From positions 1,860,001-1,924,000 of the forward strand of contig NZ_CP107785.1 of the NCBI RefSeq assembly GCF_036345915.1: a stretch of DNA of 64,000 nucleotides. Direction: 5' to 3'. Below are positions 28,394 through 38,383 of the stretch, piece after piece. Numbering within the stretch: position 1 is the first letter of the stretch; the number at the start of each line of letters is the position of its first letter. A program made the translations under genes and the position numbers. This DNA is from Nocardia sp. NBC_00565 (GTDB lineage: Bacteria > Actinomycetota > Actinomycetes > Mycobacteriales > Mycobacteriaceae). The notes under the pieces were generated by a model. The model was not told where the DNA came from. It was given only the letters and a program-made list of their open reading frames with translations, and did not search any database.

Positions 28394-29125
28394 ATGCGAT
28401 CGATGATGGTGCCGGCCGATGACGGGACCCTGCTCCACGTCGGTGTCACGGGACACGGTCCGGATGTCGTGGTTCTGTCCGGTGGACCGGGCTGTGTCCA
28501 TTACCTCGAGGATGACGGGCTGGCACCTCACGGGATGCGGGCGTGGTACCCAGAGCCCCGGGGTGTTGGACGCTCCGACGGTGAGCCGCACGACCTCGAT
28601 CGGGCAGTCGCCGATATCGAAGCGGTACGGCGAGCCGAAGGTGTCGACAGCTGGGTAGTGCTCGGCCATTCCTGGGGCTCGGACCTGGCGGTGCGCTACG
28701 CGCTGGATCATCCCGACCGAGTCACATCCGTGGTCGGCGTCGCCGGGCACGGATTGCACAAGGACCGCACCTGGTCTCAGGCATACGAGTCCGCGCGGCA
28801 TCTGGAAGCCGACATCGAGATCGACTGGGAGCCAGGTGTTCACGCCGCACTGAGCGCGTCGTTCGTGCAGTGGATTCACGAACCCGACCTGCTCCGCCGA
28901 CTGGCCGACTCCACTGTCGTCATGACATTCATTGCGCCGCAGCACGACATCCGCCCGTCATGGCCACTGCGGCAACTCGCCGCCTTGATCCCGCACGGCA
29001 GGTTCGAGGAACTACCCGCAGTGGCCCACAATCTGTGGTCGACCGATCCGCAGGTGTGGGTCGACCTCGTCACAAGAGCATGCGCGACACCGGGCATGCC
29101 TGCGATGACACCACCAAAGTCGTAG
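28394..29125 (+). CDS. alpha/beta hydrolase (proline-iminopeptidase-like)
   Basis: 243 aa. VVLSGGPGCVHYLEDD gives the oxyanion loop, the nucleophile elbow is GHSWGSD, and the histidine is in VAHNLWS. The shape is that of the proline iminopeptidase branch but the cap domain is short. The ATG at 28394 follows AGGGGTGAA; a longer in-frame start exists at 28313. Substrate unknown. Confidence 0.82.
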   Translation: MRSMMVPADDGTLLHVGVTGHGPDVVVLSGGPGCVHYLEDDGLAPHGMRAWYPEPRGVGRSDGEPHDLDRAVADIEAVRRAEGVDSWVVLGHSWGSDLAVRYALDHPDRVTSVVGVAGHGLHKDRTWSQAYESARHLEADIEIDWEPGVHAALSASFVQWIHEPDLLRRLADSTVVMTFIAPQHDIRPSWPLRQLAALIPHGRFEELPAVAHNLWSTDPQVWVDLVTRACATPGMPAMTPPKS

Positions 29126-29326
29126 TTCGGTATCGCTCCATACCACGGCAACATCCGCTCACAGCCGTACATCGGGTGTTCCTGACAACTACCGCTAGTA
29201 ACCGATTGCAGGATGTTGAGCTGAGCGAGCAATCGGGCAGGTTGGTCTCGGCCGTGAGCTTGGTTCGTTCCGGGGTTGCATCGCGTCGATGGGCCTGATC
29301 GGAGTGGTGCAGTTTCGACGGACTGG

Positions 29327-30229
29327 CTATGGCGCGTCGGGTGCGGGTGTGAGGAGGTCTTGGCATGCGGTGCGGAGTCGAGCGCGCAGTACCTGGGCGT
29401 GTTGGGCGATATCGGACTGGTGGCGGGCGTAGTCGGCGCGTCCGGCGGGTGTTTCGATGCGGATCGGTTCGTAGCCGTAGGTGGTCAGGTCGTATGGGCT
29501 GGCGCGCATGTCCAGTTCGCGGGCGCGGTAGGCGAGCTCGAGGCAGTCGAATAGCAGGTCGGAGCATATGAGGGGGCTTGTAGCAAACCCCCATTTGTAG
29601 AGATCCATATTGGCATGCAGGCAGCCGGGTTGTTCGCGGGCGATCTGGTCGGCGCGGGTGAGCGGCTGCGCGTTGCGGCCGACGGCGTCCGGGGTGAAGA
29701 AGCGGAAGGCGTCGAAATGGGTGCAGCGCAAGGACATCGACTCGACGACCGCGTCGGTGCCGGTGCCGCCGAGGCGCAGCGGGACCTGCTGGTGCCGGAC
29801 GTCGTGGGTCTTGTACACCATCGCCCATTCGTGCAGCCCGAAACAGGCGAGCTGGGCGGGGCGGGATGCGGTGGCGCACAACAGGTTCGCGATGAACGCG
29901 ATGGTGTCGCGGCGGCGCGCGAGGTATGCCGGGTCGGCGGTGTAGGCCGACACCCCGGAGGTGGTGTCGGCGGGCGTGCCGTACACCTCGACGCGGTGGT
30001 ACCCACGGGCCCCGTCATACTCGCGCGCACCCGCCAACGCGACGCCGAATCCCGGGTGCCAGCGCCGCAATTGGGCAGGCTTGTGCCCGTAATACGTGAA
30101 CAGGAAATCGATCACCGGATGCGACGATCCCGCCGCACGCCGCTCCAGATACGGTCCGACGAGTTCGTCCAGCCGAGCCCGGTGCGCGGCGGCCCGGGCC
30201 CGCCACTCGGACTCGGCCAGCACGATCAT
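29327..30229 (-). CDS. conserved actinobacterial protein (often labelled 3-methyladenine DNA glycosylase)
   Basis: 300 aa with conserved blocks HPVIDFLFTYYGHKPAQLRR, GFGVAL, LACFGLHEWAMVYK, HFDAFRFFTPDA and HANMDLYKWGFATSPLICSD. The glycosylase label is common in databases for this family, but no HhH or alkyladenine-glycosylase fold motif is visible, so the name is doubtful. The ATG overlaps the stop of the upstream CNNM gene as ATGA, so it is the third gene of that operon. A fragment of a paralog lies at 22254-22562. Confidence 0.8.
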   Translation of the reverse strand: MIVLAESEWRARAAAHRARLDELVGPYLERRAAGSSHPVIDFLFTYYGHKPAQLRRWHPGFGVALAGAREYDGARGYHRVEVYGTPADTTSGVSAYTADPAYLARRRDTIAFIANLLCATASRPAQLACFGLHEWAMVYKTHDVRHQQVPLRLGGTGTDAVVESMSLRCTHFDAFRFFTPDAVGRNAQPLTRADQIAREQPGCLHANMDLYKWGFATSPLICSDLLFDCLELAYRARELDMRASPYDLTTYGYEPIRIETPAGRADYARHQSDIAQHAQVLRARLRTACQDLLTPAPDAP

Positions 30230-31290
30230 TCGATCACCCGGTGCGTCCCATCGCGCACGGTACCGACGAACTCTTCCACCAGATCCTCGAGCGCCACGAT
30301 GCCGACGGTATTGCCGCGGTTGTCGACGACCCGACCCAGGTGCGAATTGGTGCGGCGCAATCGGGCCAGCGCCTCGTACAGCATGGTGCCTGCACTCACC
30401 GTCGGCAGCGGACGAATATCGGTGCGCGGGATGGGGGTATTCGGTCCGGCGCTGTCATCGGCGACCTTGTCCAGCACATCCTTCACATGCAGATAGCCGA
30501 CCAGCGAACCGTCGCTCGCGCGCACCGGATACCGCGAGAAACCGGTCTCGGCGACGGCGGTCTCGATATCGCCGAGCGTGGTTCCATTGCCGCGCAACGG
30601 AACCGAGCGGGTCGTCGCCAGCGGCACCATCACATCGCCGACGACGCGATCGGACGTGCCGAGCGCCTGGGTGAGGCGGCGGTGCTCCTCCTCGTCGAGC
30701 AGTCCCTCCGAACGGGATTCACCGATCATCTCGGCGAGCTCCACACTGGAGACCGTGGCCTCGAGCTCATCCTTCGGCTCGATCCGCAGCATCCGCAGCG
30801 ACAGGTTGGCGGCCAGGTTGTAGAACGCGATGAGCGGACGCGCCAAACGCAACCACAGCAGGTGCACCGGAACCAGCAGCAGCGCACTGCGTTCCGGCCC
30901 GGCCAGCGCGATGTTCTTCGGGATCATCTCGCCGAACAGGATGTGCAGGATCACCACGATCGTCAGCGCGAGCGCGAACGCGACCGGATGCAGCAGCTGA
31001 TCGGGCAGGCCGAGCAGCTCGAACGGCCCCTCCAGCAGATGCGCGACCGCCGGTTCGCCGACCCGGCCGAGTAGAATCGAGCAGATGGTGATGCCGAGCT
31101 GTGCGGCGGCCAGCATCATCGACAGGTTCTCACCGGCCCGGATCACCGTATCCGCCTTGCGCTTGCCCTGTGCGGCGAGCGCTTCCAGGCGATCGCGGCG
31201 CGCCGAGATCAACGCGAATTCGGCGGCGACGAAGAAGGCGTTACAGGCCAGCAGCACCACCGTGAGCAGGACACCGAGGAGATCACCCAT
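30226..31290 (-). CDS. CNNM/CorC-type membrane protein with CBS domains (Rv1841c-like)
   Basis: 354 aa. A DUF21 membrane domain with four helices (1-140; NAFFVAAEFALISARRDRLE, AQLGITICSILLG, FGEMIPKNIAL) and a CBS pair (about 190-330; VMVPLATTRSVPLR and IVALEDLVEEFVG). The C-terminal transporter-associated domain is absent, unlike in its upstream neighbour. The family is tied to magnesium or cobalt efflux and membrane integrity. It overlaps both neighbours by four to eight bases. Confidence 0.9.
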   Translation of the reverse strand: MGDLLGVLLTVVLLACNAFFVAAEFALISARRDRLEALAAQGKRKADTVIRAGENLSMMLAAAQLGITICSILLGRVGEPAVAHLLEGPFELLGLPDQLLHPVAFALALTIVVILHILFGEMIPKNIALAGPERSALLLVPVHLLWLRLARPLIAFYNLAANLSLRMLRIEPKDELEATVSSVELAEMIGESRSEGLLDEEEHRRLTQALGTSDRVVGDVMVPLATTRSVPLRGNGTTLGDIETAVAETGFSRYPVRASDGSLVGYLHVKDVLDKVADDSAGPNTPIPRTDIRPLPTVSAGTMLYEALARLRRTNSHLGRVVDNRGNTVGIVALEDLVEEFVGTVRDGTHRVIE

Positions 31291-32674
31291 GGCTGCTCTC
31301 CTTGGCGTTGTAGGTGGTCAGCGCGGCGGCGGCGACCGGAACCAGCCGGATCCGGTCGATGCGCCGACCGTCCATCCGTTCCACCTTGGCGATCCAGCCG
31401 CCGTCCTCCTCGTCGCTCGGATAGCGGTGCGAGGAGCGCGGATTCGGCAGGATCACCACGTCGCCGGTGACCGGAATGCGGCCGAGCCGGGTGAGCACCA
31501 GACCGCCGAGGGTTTCGTATTCGCCTTCAGGGGCGTCGTATCCGGTGGCGCGGGAGACCTCGTCGATGCGCAGCAGACCCGAGCAGTCCCAGCCGTCGGC
31601 GACCCGGCGGACATCGCGCTCCTCCTCGTCGTGTTCATCGCGCACGTCGCCGAGGATCTCCTCGATGAGGTCCTCCATGGTGACGATTCCCGCGGTGCCG
31701 CCGTACTCGTCGACCACCAGCGCCACCTGCATACCGTCGGCGCGCACCCGCTCGAGCACCTCGTCGCCGTCGAGGCTGGCCGGCACGATCGGTACCGGAC
31801 GGGCCAGCAGGTGCAGCGGGATGGTGTTGCGGACAGTGGCGGGATGGGTGAAGGCCTGTTTGACGTGCACCACGCCCAAGGTGTTGTCCAGATCGCCGTC
31901 GATGATCGGGAAGCGTGAGTAGCCGGTCCGGCTGGCGGCCGCGATCAGATCGGCGATGGTATCGGACTTGTCCAGCGACTCGATCTTGACCCGCGGCGTC
32001 ATCAGCTCCTCCGCGCTGCGCTCACCGAACTGCAGCGAGCGGTCCACCAACTGCGCGGTGCGGTGATCCAGCCTGCCACGCAGCGCGGACGTACGCACCA
32101 GGGAGCCGAGTTCCTGCGGGGAGCGCGCCGAGCGCAACTCCTCGGCCGGTTCGACGCCGAGGCGGCGGACCACCCAGTTCGCGGTGCTGTTGAGGAAATG
32201 GATCATCCACTTGAACACCACAGAGAAGGCGATCATCGGACCCGCGGTCGCCCGCGCGGTGCCGAGCGGCATGGAGATCGCGATGTTCTTCGGGACGAGT
32301 TCGCCGTAGATCATCGATAGCGAGGTCGCGAGCACGAGAGCCACCGTGAGCGAGATGCCGTGCGCCGCACCCGCGCTCACACCCAATGCGGTGAACAGCG
32401 GCGATAGCAGCCGCGCCAGCACCGGTTCGGCAATGTAACCGGTGATCAGCGTGGTGATGGTGATGCCGAGCTGAGCGCCGGAGAGCTGGAACGACAGCGT
32501 GGTGTGCGCCTGCCGGACCATCCGCGAACGGGCATCGCCGACGGCGCGCACATGCGATTCGACGGTACTGCGCTCCAGCGCGGTGAGCGAGAATTCGGCG
32601 GCGACGAACAATGCGGTGCCCGCGGTAAGGGCGATGAACCCGACCAGGCTGAGCACGGTGAGCACGACGGACAT
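31283..32674 (-). CDS. CNNM/CorC-type membrane protein with CBS and CorC-HlyC domains (Rv1842c-like)
   Basis: 463 aa from the ATG at 32674 (a GTG at 32686 is four codons earlier). DUF21 domain (about 1-180; ALFVAAEFSLTALERSTVES, YGELVPKNIAI), CBS pair (about 210-335; ELMTPRVKIESL, VVDEYGGTAGIVTMEDLIEE) and the CorC-HlyC domain (about 355-440). First gene of the operon; the next gene overlaps by eight bases. The paired arrangement mirrors Rv1842c-Rv1841c. Confidence 0.92.
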   Translation of the reverse strand: MSVVLTVLSLVGFIALTAGTALFVAAEFSLTALERSTVESHVRAVGDARSRMVRQAHTTLSFQLSGAQLGITITTLITGYIAEPVLARLLSPLFTALGVSAGAAHGISLTVALVLATSLSMIYGELVPKNIAISMPLGTARATAGPMIAFSVVFKWMIHFLNSTANWVVRRLGVEPAEELRSARSPQELGSLVRTSALRGRLDHRTAQLVDRSLQFGERSAEELMTPRVKIESLDKSDTIADLIAAASRTGYSRFPIIDGDLDNTLGVVHVKQAFTHPATVRNTIPLHLLARPVPIVPASLDGDEVLERVRADGMQVALVVDEYGGTAGIVTMEDLIEEILGDVRDEHDEEERDVRRVADGWDCSGLLRIDEVSRATGYDAPEGEYETLGGLVLTRLGRIPVTGDVVILPNPRSSHRYPSDEEDGGWIAKVERMDGRRIDRIRLVPVAAAALTTYNAKESSHG

Positions 32675-32862
32675 CGTCAGCACCACCTGCGAGTCACACG
32701 ATGGGCTGAAATGGATCGGGCTGCTGGGGGAAGGAGAGCGCCGGGTTTGTCACCCGGCTCGGTAGAGGAGCCCTCCTGTGCGGCGCCCTCGGACGCGGGT
32801 GACAACTTGTTCCTCTCGGCAAATGGGGTTTTGTGGTACCGGAAACCGGCAACCCCTATGCT

Positions 32863-32894
32863 ACCGGCCCACGCGCGTGCCCGCGTGGGCCGGT
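32863..32894. repeat. 13-bp inverted repeat (hairpin)
   Basis: ACCGGCCCACGCG and CGCGTGGGCCGGT are exact complements around the loop CGTGCC. It lies about 180 bases upstream of the CNNM operon start. It may be an RNA hairpin or a terminator for leftward guaB1 transcripts. Confidence 0.65.
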
Positions 32895-32909
32895 GCTCTG
32901 TCTGATTTG

Positions 32910-32926
32910 CCGCGCCTTCGGCGCGG
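32910..32926. repeat. 7-bp GC hairpin with TTC loop
   Basis: CCGCGCC-TTC-GGCGCGG, a compact stable hairpin 16 bases after the previous one. Confidence 0.55.
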
Positions 32927-32929
32927 CGT

Positions 32930-33024
32930 GTTCGCGGCCCCCGGATGTCTCACGTCCGAGCCGTCGAGACTCGCGCCTGCGGCGCATGCGCTTCGACGGC
33001 TCGGACGTGAGACGGGCCGCGAAC
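32930..33024. repeat. large inverted repeat (32 paired positions)
   Basis: Outer arms GTTCGCGGCCC (32930-32940) and GGGCCGCGAAC (33014-33024) and inner 21-bp arms (32947-32967 and 32993-33013) are exact complements. A six-base bulge CCGGAT sits on the left side only. The 25-base apex contains its own small hairpin GCGCC-TGC-GGCGC (32972-32984). Confidence 0.85.
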
Positions 33025-33077
33025 GGTCGCTCGTAAGACTCGCTCCGTGGTGGTTGTGTGGGGTGAGTTTGTCGCTA
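32998..33077. repeat. 80-bp direct repeat, copy 1
   Basis: Starts GGCTCGGACGTGAGAC and ends GGGGTGAGTTTGTCGCTA. It repeats imperfectly 117 bp further on. Its first 27 bases are also the right arm of the large inverted repeat. Confidence 0.75.
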
Positions 33078-33114
33078 TCTGTGTTGAGGCGGAGCCCTAG
33101 GCTTTTCCCTCAGC

Positions 33115-33196
33115 GGCTCGGACGTGAGATGGGTCGTGAATCGGTTCGCTTGTAGGACTCGCTCGGTGGTGGTTGTGTGGGGTGAGTCTGTCGCTA
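33115..33196. repeat. 80-bp direct repeat, copy 2
   Basis: Starts GGCTCGGACGTGAGAT and ends GGGGTGAGTCTGTCGCTA; the central GTGGTGGTTGTGTGGGGTGA is identical to copy 1. It ends 17 bases before the guaB1 stop codon (minus strand). Confidence 0.75.
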
Positions 33197-33213
33197 CTCA
33201 GTGAGTCGCAGGC

Positions 33214-34650
<1,437 letters not shown>

Positions 34651-34736
34651 TTAACCGATTCTAACCGGTGCTCAGGGGTTCCGTGCGATTGCCCAGCATT
34701 CGATGAATGGCCGAGGCGGGCAGCAGAGTGCGTTGT

Positions 34737-35567
34737 TCAGGCATCGGCTTGGGCGCGGGACAGTTGAACGGTGGTCGCGCACATGACGGCGACGGCGACA
34801 GCGATCACGACCAGGCCGGCGCCGCCGGTGCGCAACCGCTCGTCGAGGACGGTGATGCCGACGAAGGCCGCGGCCAGGGGTTCGGCAATGGTGACGGCGG
34901 GTAGCGAGGCGACGAGCGGGCCGGATTGGAAGGCGCGTTGTTGCAGGTAGAGGCCGATCAGGCCGGAGCCGACCAGGGCCCAGGTCTGCCAGCTGCCGAG
35001 TACGTGGCCGAGACCGCCGTCGAACAGGTCGGTGACGTAGGCGGTGAGCGCGGCGGCCAGACCGAAGAGGGAACCACCCACGGTGCCGAAGAGCAACGCG
35101 CGGCGGGTCGGGTCTGCGGTCTTGATTCCGACGGCCGCGGCTACCGCGAGCACGCCGAGCAGCGCTGCCAGCGGAGGAATCCAATCACGTAGCGGCGCAT
35201 TGGTATTGCCCTCGGTTGGATCGCCAACGATCAGGAAACAGGCCAGGGCCGCCGCGAGCGCGATGGCGGTCGCCCAGGTGCGCGGGGTGATGCGCCGGCG
35301 GTTGAGCCGGGCGGAGAGGGGCAGCGCAAAGATCAACATGCTCACCAGGATCGGCTGCACGAGCAGTACCGCGCCCAAGGCGAGCGCGACCACCTGCATC
35401 GCGTAACCGCCCGCATCCCCGACGATTCCGGCCCACCAGCGCGGGTTGCGCACCAGCGACCCCATCAGCGACTCGTCTTCTGGAACGGCGGCCGCCGCAT
35501 GCTGCTGCGCGACTGCGGCGACCGCGAAGAGCAGCGCCGCGATCAACGCACAGACGACCGCGCCCAT
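34737..35567 (-). CDS. DMT-superfamily transporter
   Basis: 276 aa almost wholly made of hydrophobic helices (about nine to ten), starting AVVCALIAALLFAVAAVAQQ, with the duplicated EamA-like layout and the typical PAVTIAEPLAAAFVGITVL near the end. The ATG at 35567 is preferred; a GTG at 35582 lies just after the helicase stop. It is four or more bases downstream of the DEAD-box gene on the same strand. Substrate unknown. Confidence 0.85.
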   Translation of the reverse strand: MGAVVCALIAALLFAVAAVAQQHAAAAVPEDESLMGSLVRNPRWWAGIVGDAGGYAMQVVALALGAVLLVQPILVSMLIFALPLSARLNRRRITPRTWATAIALAAALACFLIVGDPTEGNTNAPLRDWIPPLAALLGVLAVAAAVGIKTADPTRRALLFGTVGGSLFGLAAALTAYVTDLFDGGLGHVLGSWQTWALVGSGLIGLYLQQRAFQSGPLVASLPAVTIAEPLAAAFVGITVLDERLRTGGAGLVVIAVAVAVMCATTVQLSRAQADA

Positions 35568-35586
35568 CTCATGATTCGACACCAGG

Positions 35587-37257
35587 TCAGTTTGCCCCGC
35601 GATTGCGGCCGCCCGACACCCCCTGCGGGCGTCCGGCGCGTCGGCGCGCACGCCCGGGCGTGTCTGCGCTGGTCGCAGCGGTGCGACCCGATAACGCGGA
35701 ACCGGTACGGCCGGAGGTCGCCCCGGTCGCGCGGTTCGTCGACGCACCGGTGCCACGCGCCGCGGCGCCCGATCCGGCGCCACGGCCCGCGGCGGCACCG
35801 CGACCCGCGGCGCCACGGCCCGAAGCTCCGACACCACGCTCATCCGGCGCCGCGGCAGCACCGCGCGAACGGCCCGCGGATTTCGTCGCACCGCCGGCGC
35901 GGCCATTGCCACGTCCACCGGCGCCATTGGAACCCGCACCGCGTCCTACGCCATTCGCGCCGGCACCACGTCCCGTACCGCCCGACTTGCGGCCCGACGC
36001 TCCGCGCCGACCCGCGCCGACCTTCAATTCACCTTCGTCACCCACCGCGACCGCCGAGTTCGCGGCGACGATCGGCACACCCGACGGCTGCTTCGCGCCG
36101 GTGATCTCGCTCAAGCGCCGATCACCGGGGCGAACCTGCACACCGTCGACTTCGACGCCCGCCTTGCGGGTCATCTTCTCGACCTCCGCGCGCTCCTCCT
36201 CGGTGACCAGCGTGACGACGACGCCGTCCTCACCGGCTCGGGCGGTACGTCCCGCACGATGCAGGTACGCCTTCGATTCTCCGGGCGGATCCACGTGCAC
36301 GACAAGGGAAATCCCGTCCACGTGGATTCCGCGCGCGGCCACATCGGTGGTCACCAGCACCGGCGTCGTGCTGTCCGCGAACGCGGCCAGCGTCCGCACC
36401 CGATTGTTCTGTGCCTTGCCGCCGTGCAGCGCCCCCGCGGCGATTCCGGCTCCGCGCAACTGCTTTGCGAGCCGGTCGGCACCGTGTTTGGTGCGCACGA
36501 ACATGATGGTCAGCCCATCGCGCGCGGCGATCTGCGCGGTCACCTCGCGCTTATCGGTCTTGCGCAGGTACAGCAGGTGATGCGACATCGTCGTGACCGA
36601 GGCGGAGGCCGGCGCGGTCGAATGGGTGACGGGGGAACGCAGGTAGCGCTTGACCAGCTTGTCGACCTCACCGTCCAGGGTGGCCGAGAACAGCAGTCGC
36701 TGACCATCTTTCGGCGTCCGGTCGAGCAGCTTGGTGACCTGGGGGAGGAAGCCCATATCGGCCATGTGGTCGGCCTCGTCCAGTGCGGTGATCCGCACCT
36801 CGGACAGATCGGCGGAGCGCTGGTTGATCAGATCTTCCAGCCGCCCCGGTGTGGCGATGAGCAGATCGACGCCGCGCGCGAGCCGATCGGCCTGCCGCTT
36901 GATCGGCGCGCCGCCGACCACCGAGGCCACCCGCAACCCGAGCGCGAGCGCCGCGTTGTCCAGCGCCTTCTCGATCTGGGCCGCCAGTTCCCGGGTCGGC
37001 ACCAGCACCAGCCCGCGCGGCTTGCCCGGCTTGGCGTGGCCGCCCGCGAGCAGGGTGAGCATCGGCAGCCCGAAGGCGAGAGTCTTGCCGGAGCCGGTCG
37101 GACCGCGCCCGAGCACATCCCTGCCCGCCAGCGCATCGGTCGCGGTCGCGGCCTGGATCGGGAACGGGGCCTCGATGCCGTCGCGGCGCAACGCCTGGAC
37201 GAGCACGGCGGGTAGGCCCAGTTCCGCGAAGGTGGTGGCAGGGGTCGAGGAGGTCAA
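35587..37257 (-). CDS. DEAD-box RNA helicase (RhlE-like) with glycine/arginine/alanine-rich tail
   Basis: 556 aa. Helicase core (about 1-375) with Q motif PFPIQ, GPTGSGKT, PTRELA, DEAD, SAT, TTDVAARGIHV and HRAGRTARAG. The remaining ~170 residues are low-complexity with RGAG, GRGN and RGAA repeats, a likely RNA-binding tail. The TTG at 37257 is the only sensible start; GAAAGG lies about 15 bases upstream. Role: remodelling of RNA duplexes, as in ribosome assembly or cold response. Confidence 0.92.
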   Translation of the reverse strand: MTSSTPATTFAELGLPAVLVQALRRDGIEAPFPIQAATATDALAGRDVLGRGPTGSGKTLAFGLPMLTLLAGGHAKPGKPRGLVLVPTRELAAQIEKALDNAALALGLRVASVVGGAPIKRQADRLARGVDLLIATPGRLEDLINQRSADLSEVRITALDEADHMADMGFLPQVTKLLDRTPKDGQRLLFSATLDGEVDKLVKRYLRSPVTHSTAPASASVTTMSHHLLYLRKTDKREVTAQIAARDGLTIMFVRTKHGADRLAKQLRGAGIAAGALHGGKAQNNRVRTLAAFADSTTPVLVTTDVAARGIHVDGISLVVHVDPPGESKAYLHRAGRTARAGEDGVVVTLVTEEERAEVEKMTRKAGVEVDGVQVRPGDRRLSEITGAKQPSGVPIVAANSAVAVGDEGELKVGAGRRGASGRKSGGTGRGAGANGVGRGAGSNGAGGRGNGRAGGATKSAGRSRGAAAAPDERGVGASGRGAAGRGAAAGRGAGSGAAARGTGASTNRATGATSGRTGSALSGRTAATSADTPGRARRRAGRPQGVSGGRNRGAN

Positions 37258-37380
37258 AGGGGTTGTGTGCCTTTCGTGTCTCGGCGCGGGCGGATCCGGG
37301 CACTCGTGGTGCCGCCGAGATGGTTGGGCCCGGTCATCGGGAAGCGGTAGGACCGGGTGTGTCAGGTGGAACCGGACGAA

Positions 37381-38319
37381 TCAGTTACGGAGCAGTCGAT
37401 CCAGTTCGACCAGCCAGGGTACCGCGACGGCCATGGTCGGGACCACCAGGATGGCCGCAGAGCCCAGATATGCCGCCGAGGCGACCCGAATATCGCCGAT
37501 CCGTCCACCCAGTCGCTGGATGCGGATCAAGGTGGTCGGCCCGCCGGCGGCGAGCGCGCCCTGCGGTGCGGTGGATTTGGCACAGGCGACCAGCGCGCGG
37601 GCCAGCGGTGTCGGGCCGGTCACTTTGACCGCGGAGTCGTCGGCGAGCAGCTCGATCAGCAGTTTCACCGAACCGAGCGCGGCCTTGCTGCGCACCACCC
37701 GGGGAAAGGCCTCGTGCACCGCGGTGAAGGCCTCGAGCACCAGGTCGTGGCGGGCGCGCAGGTGGGAGCGCTCGTGGCTGACGATGGCCGTGACCTCGGC
37801 GTCTTGCAGACTGGTCAGTGTGCCCTCGCTCAGCACGACCCGCTGGCGCAGACCGGGCAGACAGTAGGCGATCGGCTCGGTCGAGGCGAGCACTCGGATA
37901 TCGGCGGCACGACGATGCGGTCCGCTCTGATCGAGCAGATCGACGAGCATGCGATGCCGTGCGCGACGTCGGCGGGTGTGCACGCCAACGCGCACGATCG
38001 CGTAGATGAGGCGCGCGCCGACCAGCAGTGTCAACGCGAAGACGAGCACATACGCCAGCCACAGCGGCAGACCGAGCGCATCGATTTCGCGGGCCGGTGA
38101 GGTGGTCGGGCGACCGTCCGGTCCCGGCACGAGCAGTTCGGCGGCGATGGCCAGGCCCGAGCCGAACGCGCTGAGCACGGCGGCGAGCGCGATCGCCTGC
38201 CACAACACGAGCGCGGCGCGCGGTGTCCGATACGGCCAGGTCGCGCGGCTCAGTAGCGCTGGAGCAGGCCCCGCGAGAAGCAAAGCGAGACCGGCGAAGA
38301 CCGGCGCGGTTGCGTTCAT
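37381..38319 (-). CDS. M56-family (BlaR1-like) membrane metallopeptidase
   Basis: 312 aa. Membrane helices at about 5-25, 38-62 and 88-112 flank a peptidase domain with the zinc motif HERSH (VSHERSHLRARHD, about residue 180) and a preceding PIAYCLPGLRQRVVLSEG. The sensor penicillin-binding domain of true BlaR1 is absent. It pairs with the BlaI gene upstream, as Rv1845c with Rv1846c; the peptidase is presumed to inactivate BlaI on a cell-wall signal. Confidence 0.92.
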   Translation of the reverse strand: MNATAPVFAGLALLLAGPAPALLSRATWPYRTPRAALVLWQAIALAAVLSAFGSGLAIAAELLVPGPDGRPTTSPAREIDALGLPLWLAYVLVFALTLLVGARLIYAIVRVGVHTRRRRARHRMLVDLLDQSGPHRRAADIRVLASTEPIAYCLPGLRQRVVLSEGTLTSLQDAEVTAIVSHERSHLRARHDLVLEAFTAVHEAFPRVVRSKAALGSVKLLIELLADDSAVKVTGPTPLARALVACAKSTAPQGALAAGGPTTLIRIQRLGGRIGDIRVASAAYLGSAAILVVPTMAVAVPWLVELDRLLRN

Positions 38320-38383
38320 CGACTCAGCTCACTGCGTTGTGGGGCCAGGGCGCTCACCTCATTGTGAGGCCAGGATCCCAAGA

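Larger units (their letters stand above)
32687..33213. other. 527-bp intergenic region rich in hairpins and repeats
   Basis: No convincing gene in any frame. It holds the promoter side of the CNNM operon (left) and the 3' side of guaB1 (right), two short GC hairpins, one very large inverted repeat and one pair of 80-bp direct repeats, listed separately. Frames of 60-130 codons seen here have no ribosome site and a composition unlike the neighbouring genes. Confidence 0.7.

Noticed and set aside
29327-30229. Accepting the gene as a 3-methyladenine DNA glycosylase
   Set aside because: The label is common but no glycosylase fold motif is visible in the sequence, so the feature is described as conserved and unassigned.
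32778-33155. Frames of 67-133 codons in the guaB1/CNNM intergenic region
   Set aside because: They run through the inverted and direct repeats, lack ribosome sites and have arginine/serine-rich non-protein composition.
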